Shown here in pieces: positions 1 through 5,570 of a stretch of DNA of 8,464 nucleotides. The stretch comes from Collinsella sp. (GTDB lineage: Bacteria > Actinomycetota > Coriobacteriia > Coriobacteriales > Coriobacteriaceae), in contig DXZV01000024.1 in assembly GCA_019419485.1 (NCBI GenBank), positions 1-8,464 of the forward strand, in the 5' to 3' direction. Under the pieces are notes generated by a model, which searched no databases, was not told where the DNA came from, and saw nothing but the letters and a program-made list of their open reading frames with translations. The translations under genes and the position numbers were made by a program. Position 1 is the first letter of the stretch; the number at the start of each line of letters is the position of its first letter.

Positions 1-534
1 GTGTACGCAAAGGGCGATGTACCTAAACAGGCGCGCTCGCGGTTTGGTCTGGTGTTTCAGAACTACAATCTGTTCCCGCACTATACCGTGATGAAAAACA
101 TCACCGACGCTCCGATCCGCGTGCTCAAGCGCCCGCGCGAGCAGGCGGAGGCCCGCGCACATGAGCTTATTGCACAGATGGGGCTTACGGGTAACGAGAA
201 CAAGGTGCCCTGCGAGCTTTCGGGCGGCCAGCAGCAGCGCGTGAGTATTGCCCGCGCCCTGGCGCTCGACCCGGAGATCCTGTTCTTTGATGAGCCGACC
301 TCGGCGCTCGATCCAGAGCTGACGGCCGAGGTGCTGCGCGTCATTAAGGACCTCGCTGCGCAAAACATGACGATGGTGATTGTGACGCACGCGATGCAGT
401 TTGCCCGCGACGTTGCCGACCGCGTGGTCTTTATGGACGGCGGTCGTATTGTCGAGGAGGGACCTGCCGAGCAGGTCATCGACCATCCGCGCGAGCAGCG
501 TACCCGTGAGTTCTTGAGCCGTATCGAGGGATAG
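1..534 (+). CDS. Polar amino acid ABC transporter ATP-binding protein, 5' partial
   Basis: This is the C-terminal 177 residues of an ABC ATPase that powers amino acid import at the cytoplasmic membrane. The visible parts are the Q-loop (FQNYNLFPH, Q20), the signature LSGGQQQR at 73-80, Walker B ILFFDEPTSALD at 93-104 and the switch histidine in VTHAM (H130). The Q-loop sequence, the TSALDPEL segment and the short C-terminus ending soon after the EQVIDHP-like region are typical of the polar amino acid (GlnQ/ArtP/HisP) type. Walker A and roughly the first 60-70 residues are missing because the gene begins before the window; the GTG at base 1 is an internal codon, not the start. The permease and binding protein partners are presumably upstream. 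The substrate cannot be told. A terminator follows 33 bases after the stop, so this is probably the last gene of its operon. Confidence 0.93.
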   Translation: MYAKGDVPKQARSRFGLVFQNYNLFPHYTVMKNITDAPIRVLKRPREQAEARAHELIAQMGLTGNENKVPCELSGGQQQRVSIARALALDPEILFFDEPTSALDPELTAEVLRVIKDLAAQNMTMVIVTHAMQFARDVADRVVFMDGGRIVEEGPAEQVIDHPREQRTREFLSRIEG

Positions 535-567
535 GCTCAGGTATTTACTCAACTATTAATTGAGGCG

Positions 568-604
568 AAGCCGCCACAGGTCTTACGGTCTGTGGCGGCT
601 TTTT
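568..604 (+). terminator. Rho-independent terminator after the ABC ATPase gene
   Basis: A perfect 11-bp stem, AGCCGCCACAG (569-579) with CTGTGGCGGCT (590-600), closes a 10-base loop and runs straight into a short T tract (600-604). It lies 33 bases after the TAG stop of the ABC ATPase gene and isolates that operon from the EF-G-like gene downstream. Confidence 0.9.
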
Positions 605-641
605 GTTTACATCGACGGGGTTCAATAATTGCCTCACAAGC

Positions 642-670
642 TTGTCTCTTCCTCTCGCCGCCTGTATTCA
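642..670 (+). promoter_or_regulatory. Candidate sigma-70 type promoter for the EF-G-like gene
   Basis: TTGTCT (642-647) and TATTCA (665-670) are separated by 17 bases. They match the -35 and -10 consensus at 4 of 6 and 3 of 6 positions. The site lies between the upstream terminator and the structured leader, where a promoter must exist because the previous unit is terminated. Transcription would begin near 677 and give a leader of about 168 bases. The match is weak and was judged by eye only. Confidence 0.3.
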
Positions 671-691
671 TACGTGCGCCGAAAGGTATGC

Positions 692-844
692 ATGGACAGC
701 CGTCCGTGAGGGTAGGGTGGTGGCATAGGACATTTGGAGGGTGAGTCGGCTCGGCTGCCGACCATGCTGCTCCTGGGACGGCACCGACCGCGAACCCTCC
801 CCGTTGGCGTCGCGCATTGCGCGCGGCCCTGCAAGGAGGTCATC
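692..844 (+). promoter_or_regulatory. Structured 5' leader of the EF-G-like gene, possible translational switch
   Basis: Together with the promoter region, this fills the 310-base gap between genes. It contains several inverted repeats. A 6-bp stem, including one G-T pair, is formed by 692-697 with 702-707. A perfect GTCGGC/GCCGAC hairpin lies at 745-750 and 757-762, enclosed by GGAGGGT (736-742) paired with ACCCTCC (794-800). A CGCGC/GCGCG hairpin with a 3-base loop lies at 811-823. CCTCC at 796-800 is also complementary to GGAGG at 835-839 in the ribosome binding site, so the outer stem and a sequestered start are mutually exclusive. GAGGGT occurs a second time at 708-713 and CCGAC at 784-788, which allows further alternatives. 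I recognise no known riboswitch class. High GC content makes chance pairing likely, so regulation is inference. Confidence 0.4.
833..840 (+). promoter_or_regulatory. Ribosome binding site that fixes the EF-G-like start
   Basis: AAGGAGGT, an almost complete anti-16S match, ends four bases before the ATG at 845. The open frame extends upstream to a TTG at 734, but those 37 codons have no comparable site and no EF-G-like sequence, whereas the protein from 845 begins just before the G1 motif as expected. Confidence 0.9.
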
Positions 845-2920
845 ATGGGTGCTCCCAAGACCGGTAACGTAAGGAACGTGGTGCTCGTAGGCCAAGGCGG
901 GGTGGGCAAGACTTCACTCGCCGAGGCCATGCTCCACCTTTCCGGCAAGACCGCCCGCCTGGGCGGCCACGACGGCACCAAGCCCACGCTCGACTATGAC
1001 CCCGAAGAGGTCAAGCGTGCATTTTCCATCTCGACGACCATTGCGCCGATCGACTGGAAGGGCGCGCGCATCAACGTGCTCGATGCCCCGTGCTATCCCG
1101 ATTTTATCGGCGACGCCTATGCCGCGATGAGCGTCTGCGAGACGGCTCTGTTTGTTGTCGACGCCGAGGCCGGCCCGCAGCCTACGACGGTTAAGCTCTG
1201 GTATGCCGCCGAGGACCTGCGTCTGGCGCGTGCGGTGTTTGTAAACCGCCTGTCGCGCTCCGAGGCCAGCTTTGCGACCACGATGGACCTGCTGCAGGAG
1301 CGCTTTGGTACGCGTCTGGGCGCCGTGACCCTTCCCTGGGGCGAGGGCGAGGACTTTGACGGCATCATCGACCTGGTGCGCATGAAGGCGCGCCATTGCA
1401 ACGGCGCCGAAGCCGTTGAGTCGGAGATTCCCGAGGAGTATCGTGCCCAGGCCGAGGAGGCCCATGACCATCTGTGCGAGTTGGTGGCCGAGGCCGACGA
1501 CGAACTGATGATGAAATACCTGGAAGGCGAGGAGACGCTGACGCAGGAGGAGCTCGAGGGCCTGCTGTCGAAGGCGATTGCCGAGCGCATTTTTGTGCCG
1601 GTCTTTGCGGGCGATTGCATTAAGGAGCAGGGCGTCAACTCGCTGATGGACGACATCGCCACGTACTTCCCGGCGCCGACCGGCTACGGCGAGATGCCGC
1701 TCATCGACGGCGACTCGCTCAAGATCTCGAGTGACGATGACCGTCCGGTGGCATTTGTGTTTAAGACCCTGGCCGATCCGCAACAGGGTCGCATCAGCTT
1801 TATCAAGGTGCTGACGGGCACGCTTGAGCCGGGCCTTGAGCTGATCAATGCGCGCACGCGCAAGGGCGAGCGTCTGGCTCACCTGTATGTGATGTGCGGC
1901 CGTGACATGACCGAGGTCGGCCACGCCTATGCCGGCGATATCATCGTGGCGCCCAAGCTGGCTGCCGAGACGGGCGACACGCTCTCGATTACCGGTAAGG
2001 TCGAGGCTGCGGCGTTTAAGTTCCCCAACTCGCAGTACCGTATTGCCATCGAGGCCGAGAATCGCGGCGACGAAGAGAAGCTCTACACGTTTATCGAGAA
2101 GGCCTGCAAGGCCGATCCGACCATGAGCATCGACCGCGACGAGGAGACCGGCCAGACCATTATCTCTGCGGTGGGCGAGGCACAGGTTTCGGTTCTGCTC
2201 AATCGCCTTGAGGACCGTACCAAGGTTGTGGCAAAGAGCGTGCCGATCCGTATTCCGTATCGCGAAACCATCCGCCGCACGGCAAGCGCTCAGGGTCGTC
2301 ACAAGAAGCAGACCGGCGGCGCCGGTCAGTACGGCGACTGCTGGCTGCGCGTGGAGCCGCTCATTGGGCCCGACGGCACGAGCGACGGCTACGAGTTTGT
2401 GGACGAGGTCGTGGGCGGCCGCATCCCGCGCTCGCTCATTCCCGCCGTGGACAAGGGTGTCCAGGAGACCATGAAGGACGGCATCATCGCTGGCTACCCG
2501 CTCACGGGCATTCGCGTGGCTGTGTACGACGGCTCGTATCACAGCGTCGACTCCAACGAGATGGCGTTCCGCGCGGCGGCCCGCATCGGCCTGCGCAAGG
2601 CGTGCGCCGATGCCGACCCGGTGGTGCTGGAGCCCATCGAGGAAATCACGGTGACGATCCCCGAGAGCTATGCCGGCGCCGTGATGGGCGACATCTCGGC
2701 ATCGCGCGGTCGCGTGACGGGCATGGAGACCGACGAACGCGGCGATACCGTGGTCATTGCCCGGGCGCCGCTGGCCGAGCTAACGGATTACTCGACGCGC
2801 CTGCGCTCTATCACGCGCGGCACGGGCGACTTTACCATGAAGCCCGCTGGCTATGAGCAGGTTCCCTATGACGTTCAGGCCAAGCTGGTCGAGCGCTATG
2901 AGGAGGGTCGCGCCAAGTAG
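845..2920 (+). CDS. Elongation factor G-like GTP-binding protein, EF-G2 type, with altered G motifs
   Basis: A 691-residue protein with the full five-domain EF-G layout; canonical EF-G is about 700 residues. The G domain occupies about 10-290, domain II about 297-385, domain III about 395-475, domain IV about 478-594 and domain V about 595-690. The G1 loop GQGGVGKTS (16-24) is intact. G3 reads DAPCYPDF (80-87) instead of DTPGHVDF, losing the glycine and the catalytic histidine. G4 reads NRLSR (134-138) instead of NKMDR, losing the guanine-selecting aspartate. G5 reads GDC (256-258) instead of GSA. Switch I has Ser61 where EF-G has threonine. The domain IV tip GSYHSVDSNEMAF (563-575) with His566 and the KQTGGAGQYG motif (488-497) are conserved. 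It is therefore a paralogue of the housekeeping factor, expected to bind the ribosome but with weak or absent GTP hydrolysis or altered nucleotide choice. Its role in EF-G2 families is not settled; ribosome-protection proteins such as TetM are a less likely match. It is transcribed alone, between two terminators. Confidence 0.93.
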   Translation: MGAPKTGNVRNVVLVGQGGVGKTSLAEAMLHLSGKTARLGGHDGTKPTLDYDPEEVKRAFSISTTIAPIDWKGARINVLDAPCYPDFIGDAYAAMSVCETALFVVDAEAGPQPTTVKLWYAAEDLRLARAVFVNRLSRSEASFATTMDLLQERFGTRLGAVTLPWGEGEDFDGIIDLVRMKARHCNGAEAVESEIPEEYRAQAEEAHDHLCELVAEADDELMMKYLEGEETLTQEELEGLLSKAIAERIFVPVFAGDCIKEQGVNSLMDDIATYFPAPTGYGEMPLIDGDSLKISSDDDRPVAFVFKTLADPQQGRISFIKVLTGTLEPGLELINARTRKGERLAHLYVMCGRDMTEVGHAYAGDIIVAPKLAAETGDTLSITGKVEAAAFKFPNSQYRIAIEAENRGDEEKLYTFIEKACKADPTMSIDRDEETGQTIISAVGEAQVSVLLNRLEDRTKVVAKSVPIRIPYRETIRRTASAQGRHKKQTGGAGQYGDCWLRVEPLIGPDGTSDGYEFVDEVVGGRIPRSLIPAVDKGVQETMKDGIIAGYPLTGIRVAVYDGSYHSVDSNEMAFRAAARIGLRKACADADPVVLEPIEEITVTIPESYAGAVMGDISASRGRVTGMETDERGDTVVIARAPLAELTDYSTRLRSITRGTGDFTMKPAGYEQVPYDVQAKLVERYEEGRAK

Positions 2921-2954
2921 CGTGTGGCGTTGCCTGCAACATACATGCCGATGC

Positions 2955-2990
2955 AAGGGCCGCTCTGGGTAACCCAGGGCGGCCCTTTTT
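2955..2990 (+). terminator. Rho-independent terminator after the EF-G-like gene
   Basis: A 15-pair hairpin is formed by 2955-2969 with 2973-2987. It has a 3-base loop and one T-G pair (2964/2978), and its right arm runs into TTTTT at 2986-2990. It lies 34 bases after the stop codon. On the minus strand it is followed by only two T residues, so it is not a convincing terminator for the convergent nuclease gene, for which I see no clear terminator. Confidence 0.9.
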
Positions 2991-3049
2991 GATCCCTGGG
3001 GGACGGAGGAAAACAGATCATCTTTGGGTTACGGGTGGCGCGGTCGGCA

Positions 3050-4015
3050 CTAGTCTCCGGATGCCTGGTTGCGACCGGTGGCGTAGTCGATCTGCACGTG
3101 CGGCTGCAGGTTGTAGCAATATACGTGGAAGCAGAGGGTCTTGCCGTGGTCCTCGACCGATTGGGCCTCAAGGCGCACGCCGCGGCAGAGAAGTTCCTCT
3201 TCGTTGTACATGGGCGTGACGCGGTAGAGCACATGGTTGCCAGTGTCGCGGATGTAGCCGAGGATCTGCTCTTCAAACGGCAGCATGCCCGTTTCGTTGA
3301 GATAGCGCGTGCCGGTGAGGAGATTCTTGCGATTGGCGTTCTCGCCGCAGAGCGACCAGGCGATGAGGTGGCAGCGGTTGTAGAGGCTTTGACCCGGAAT
3401 AAAGTCGTAGCGCTGCTGGTGCCAACCGGCGGGATGGATACGCGAGATATCGCCGCGCTTGCCCTGACCGAGCGATTCGGGTCCTATGCAGGCGAGTGCT
3501 TTGCGGGTACGGCCCAGGCTGTCGAGTTTAGAGAACTTCTTAAAGCAGCCTTCTTCGGTGGCGCGCTCGTATTCATCGAGCGTGAACGACGGCGTGCCGA
3601 GCGAGTGCGTACCATCGGCGCGAAGGGCGACGTAGGGGTTACCGGCGTAGTCGGGAATGCTGGTGAGGTATACGCCGCGCGCGCGGTTGAGGTCGGGGTT
3701 TTCGACCTCGTCGATGGGGGTGGTGGAGCTGTCCTCGGCAACGTTGCCGTTGGTGTTGGTCGTGGCGGATTCGGAGCCATCGCCGGAGTCCTCGGAGCTC
3801 GCTGTTCCCGATTCGAGCCGGGCGACCAGGTCCGCCTCGTCGTCGGTGCGGCTGGGGCTCTCGTTTTGCTTCTCGGCCAGGGCCGCCGCCTGCTCATCGC
3901 TTTGCGGCGACAGCAGCTTGGGCGCCCCGTCGAGCGATCCTGTAAACAGCGCAAATCCCAGCACCACGGCGGTGCCGATGGAAAGTACTTGCTTGTAGGC
4001 GGACTTGCGCGACAT
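3050..4015 (-). CDS. DNA/RNA non-specific endonuclease, membrane-anchored or secreted
   Basis: A 321-residue extracytoplasmic nuclease that would cleave DNA or RNA without sequence preference using a His-Me (beta-beta-alpha metal) site. Residues 9-26 form one hydrophobic segment after a basic N-terminus, with no lipobox, so it is an uncleaved anchor or signal peptide. Residues 36-105 are a low-complexity acidic, Ser/Thr-rich linker. The nuclease domain covers about 115-316 and contains NRCHLIAW (213-220, His216 the predicted general base) and KNLLTGTRYLNETGMLPFEE (230-249, an Asn here the likely metal ligand). HVLYRVTP (261-268) and a C-terminal CFHVYCYNLQP block (295-305) follow. NRCH replaces the DRGH of streptococcal EndA, as is usual in the Gram-positive subfamily I compare it with. 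Roles in the family include nutrient scavenging from extracellular DNA, escape from DNA traps and DNA uptake; none is shown here. The ATG is preceded by AGGAG at five bases. It lies 129 bases downstream of the LacI-type gene on the same strand and may be independent. Confidence 0.9.
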   Translation of the reverse strand: MSRKSAYKQVLSIGTAVVLGFALFTGSLDGAPKLLSPQSDEQAAALAEKQNESPSRTDDEADLVARLESGTASSEDSGDGSESATTNTNGNVAEDSSTTPIDEVENPDLNRARGVYLTSIPDYAGNPYVALRADGTHSLGTPSFTLDEYERATEEGCFKKFSKLDSLGRTRKALACIGPESLGQGKRGDISRIHPAGWHQQRYDFIPGQSLYNRCHLIAWSLCGENANRKNLLTGTRYLNETGMLPFEEQILGYIRDTGNHVLYRVTPMYNEEELLCRGVRLEAQSVEDHGKTLCFHVYCYNLQPHVQIDYATGRNQASGD

Positions 4016-4048
4016 GGGGGCTCCTGGGTAGTCGGTTGCGAATCTACC

Positions 4049-4057
4049 AGTCTAGCA
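4049..4057 (-). promoter_or_regulatory. Candidate extended -10 element for the nuclease gene
   Basis: The minus strand reads TGCTAGACT here, a TGn extension plus a -10-like TAGACT hexamer (4 of 6), about 34 bases before the nuclease ATG. No good -35 hexamer is found 16-18 bases upstream. I see no terminator in the 129 bases after the LacI-type gene, so read-through from that gene is an equally possible source of transcription. Confidence 0.25.
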
Positions 4058-4144
4058 GGAGCCGGCAGAGGCCGTTCTGTCGAACAAATACTTAAGATTT
4101 GGGACAAACGCTACTGGTTCATTTGCTTCATATTTGACGTATGG

Positions 4145-5155
4145 CTAGATCGAGGTGGAGCCGAGCCAATTGAGCTTGCATTCGAGAATGCGCTGCTCAC
4201 CGGGCGTGCTGCTGCCATCGAGTAGCGCGAGGAGCATCTCGGCCGCCTCCCTGCCTTCCTGGTCGACGGGCTCGATGATCGTGGAGACGGTCGGCGTGGT
4301 GAGGTTGGTCCAGTCTTCGCAGTTGAGTCCCAAAAGACCGATTTGCTGCGGAAGTAGATGGGCCATGGGCTGGAGGGCCTTGTAGATACGGGGAAGTGCC
4401 CATTGATTTTGCACGAAGATAAGGGTTCGCTTGGCGGGGTTGAACTTGTATTTAAAGTACTCGGTAAGCTCACCGACCGACGGCTTGTTGTGGTCGATGG
4501 GAATCGCTTTGTAGAGCTGCCCGTTCGCTGCCAGTGCCTCGGCATACCCCTGAAAACGTTCCATGCGGGTGCGCATCTCGGTCATGTTGGCGGCAATGGA
4601 GAAAAAGTCCTCGTAGCCGGCGTCGAGGAGTGCCTGCGTGGCGTTGTACACACCGTCGTAAAGGTTGGTTTTAATCCAGCTGGTACCTGGGCTATAGATG
4701 GCCGCATCGAAAAAGACGACGGGCTTGCCGGCGCGCTTGATGCGGTCATGAACGGCCTTGAAGTTTGCCGTGGGCTGGATGATAAAGCCATCGACGCCCA
4801 GCGAGAGCATCTTGTCGACATACATGAGCTCGATCTCGGGGTTAAAGTTGCTGGTGCAAACGACCGTTTGGTAGCCCGCGGGGAGCATGACCTGCTCCAT
4901 GCCGTTGAGGACGAGGCCCGCCCACTTGTTGGTGTTATCCAAGATGATGATGGCGATGACGTGGGTCTGTTTGCCGGTGAGCGTTTGTGCCTGAGCGTTG
5001 GGGACGTACCCCAGCTCCTTTATAACGCGCGCGATCTTTGCCTGCGTCTTGTCGCTGAGCTTGTCTCGTTTGTCGTTGAGGTAATACGAGACGCTTGCTG
5101 TCGAGGTTCCCGCCTCTCGAGCGACGTCTGCGATCGTAACGCGCTGTTTTGCCAC
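4145..5155 (-). CDS. LacI/GalR family transcriptional repressor
   Basis: A 336-residue cytoplasmic DNA-binding regulator. With the GTG at 5155 as codon 1, the helix-turn-helix VTIADVAREAGTSTASVSYYLN covers 6-27 and the hinge helix region LGYVPNAQAQTLTG follows at about 49-62. The usual PNxxAR reads PNAQAQ here, with the minor-groove leucine kept. A periplasmic-binding-protein-like effector domain runs from about residue 66 to the end, including the DGFIIQPT strand and a C-terminal STIIEPVDQEGREAAEML segment typical of the family. GTG 5155 is chosen because GGAAGGAG lies five bases upstream and the protein then starts just before the HTH. An ATG at 5191 would add 12 residues but has no ribosome binding site. 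It is divergent from the PTS/gatZ-like operon, so it most likely represses that operon and responds to its sugar or sugar phosphate. The ligand is unknown. Confidence 0.93.
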   Translation of the reverse strand: MAKQRVTIADVAREAGTSTASVSYYLNDKRDKLSDKTQAKIARVIKELGYVPNAQAQTLTGKQTHVIAIIILDNTNKWAGLVLNGMEQVMLPAGYQTVVCTSNFNPEIELMYVDKMLSLGVDGFIIQPTANFKAVHDRIKRAGKPVVFFDAAIYSPGTSWIKTNLYDGVYNATQALLDAGYEDFFSIAANMTEMRTRMERFQGYAEALAANGQLYKAIPIDHNKPSVGELTEYFKYKFNPAKRTLIFVQNQWALPRIYKALQPMAHLLPQQIGLLGLNCEDWTNLTTPTVSTIIEPVDQEGREAAEMLLALLDGSSTPGEQRILECKLNWLGSTSI

Positions 5156-5160
5156 AGCGA

Positions 5161-5168
5161 CTCCTTCC
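5161..5168 (-). promoter_or_regulatory. Ribosome binding site that fixes the LacI-type start
   Basis: On the minus strand, GGAAGGAG ends five bases before the GTG at 5155. This favours the GTG over the ATG at 5191, whose upstream bases show no Shine-Dalgarno sequence. Confidence 0.8.
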
Positions 5169-5266
5169 GACAGATGAGCATTTTCCAACATGATGACTTT
5201 GAGTCTTGGTGTGGGATGCGCTTCGGTGAGCGACCCTTTCCTTTCATATGAGTATGCAACAAATGC

Positions 5267-5295
5267 GGTATACGGGTGGGGTCGAAATTTGTGAC
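5267..5295 (-). promoter_or_regulatory. Candidate promoter of the LacI-type gene
   Basis: On the minus strand, GTCACA (5295-5290) and TATACC (5272-5267) are 17 bases apart, each matching 4 of 6 consensus bases. Transcription would start near 5260, giving a leader of about 105 bases. The palindromes at 5296-5313 abut its -35 element and could be autoregulatory. Judged by eye. Confidence 0.35.
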
Positions 5296-5386
5296 CGGCA
5301 TGCGCATCTGCCGTCTACCGAGAAAATCAAATACTTCTTGACTTTTGAAATCGAGGGTAAAATCGCAGGATTCATTTTTGGTTAAA

Positions 5387-5410
5387 CGCATAACTAAATC
5401 GCATAACTAA
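5387..5410. repeat. Tandem 11-bp direct repeat CGCATAACTAA
   Basis: Two identical copies of CGCATAACTAA lie at 5387-5397 and 5400-5410, a 13-base period separated by AT. They sit in the AT-rich part of the divergent region, about 55-80 bases upstream of the -10-like TATATT. The arrangement suits tandem binding of an activator or other regulator to an upstream site, but no regulator is known for this motif here. Confidence 0.6.
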
Positions 5411-5464
5411 TACCCTGACCTGCGCGTTTACCGAATTGAGCTAGTTTTATCAATGCCAGCACCC

Positions 5465-5470
5465 TATATT
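5465..5470 (+). promoter_or_regulatory. Candidate -10 element of the PTS operon
   Basis: TATATT matches the -10 consensus at 5 of 6 positions. The best -35-like hexamer, TTGAGC (5436-5441), is 23 bases away, too far for a normal promoter, and the sequence at the proper distance (around 5442-5447, TAGTTT) is poor. If real, the promoter would need an activator. The leader would be about 94 bases. Confidence 0.25.
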
Positions 5471-5514
5471 GGTCTTGTCGAAAAGACAGCAAGTCCAAAC
5501 GGCAGGGGATGCTC

Positions 5515-5526
5515 CGGAGGCCTCCG
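5515..5526. repeat. Perfect 12-bp palindrome CGGAGGCCTCCG in the PTS leader
   Basis: The sequence is its own reverse complement and lies about 45 bases before the PTS start codon. CAAACGG occurs on both sides of it (5496-5502 and 5527-5533). It could be a protein-binding palindrome or a short hairpin with a GGCC loop. Its GGAGG is too far from the ATG to act as a ribosome binding site. Confidence 0.5.
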
Positions 5527-5537
5527 CAAACGGTGTC

Positions 5538-5549
5538 TTGCGCACGCAA
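5538..5549. promoter_or_regulatory. Candidate LacI-type operator upstream of the PTS gene
   Basis: TTGCG and CGCAA form a 5-bp inverted repeat around a two-base centre, 21 bases before the ATG. The length and CG-rich core resemble LacI/GalR operators, and the position would let a bound repressor block transcription of the operon. There is no second copy in the region to support it. Confidence 0.3.
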
Positions 5550-5570
5550 CTCTATGAAAAGAGGGAAGCA

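Larger units (their letters stand above)
5156..5570. promoter_or_regulatory. Divergent regulatory region between the LacI-type gene and the PTS operon
   Basis: This 415-base gene-free stretch is more AT-rich than its neighbours, especially 5320-5470. It should hold both divergent promoters and the repressor operators. Visible elements, listed separately, are a minus-strand promoter candidate, an 11-bp tandem repeat, a -10-like TATATT, a CG-rich palindrome and a TTGCG/CGCAA palindrome near the PTS start. ATGCGCAT at 5300-5307 and CGGCA/TGCCG at 5296-5313 are further palindromes, just upstream of the repressor promoter candidate. Open frames here have no family resemblance and no ribosome binding sites, so I read the region as non-coding. 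Confidence 0.7.

Noticed and set aside
775..800. T-box-like sequence (GGCACCGACCGCGA) in the EF-G2 leader
   Set aside because: The T-box core GGTGGNACCGCG is interrupted by two extra bases, there is no recognisable stem I with a specifier loop, and the downstream gene is not an amino acid or tRNA synthetase gene.
734..844. N-terminal extension of the EF-G-like protein from a TTG at 734
   Set aside because: The 37 codons have no ribosome binding site and no EF-G resemblance, and they cover the structured leader. ATG 845 has AAGGAGGT four bases upstream.
914..2542. Long minus-strand open frame antisense to the EF-G-like gene, with similar ones at 5394-7109 and 7122-8378
   Set aside because: They mirror the real genes and arise from GC-rich third codon positions. 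The proteins are rich in Gly, Leu, Arg, His and Val, show no family motifs and have no ribosome binding sites.
3035..4225. 396-codon plus-strand open frame across the nuclease and the end of the LacI-type gene
   Set aside because: The opposite strand encodes a clear nuclease with catalytic motifs and a good ribosome binding site. The plus-strand product is a biased antisense shadow that overlaps two real genes.
5338..5363. TTGACT and TAAAAT as a promoter for the PTS operon
   Set aside because: Both hexamers are good matches, but only 14 bases separate them, too few for a sigma-70 promoter, and the site is over 200 bases from the start codon.
5020..5391. Minus-strand 123-codon frame starting upstream of the LacI-type gene, a possible leader peptide
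   Set aside because: It overlaps the LacI-type HTH coding region in another frame, has no recognisable domain and no convincing ribosome binding site.
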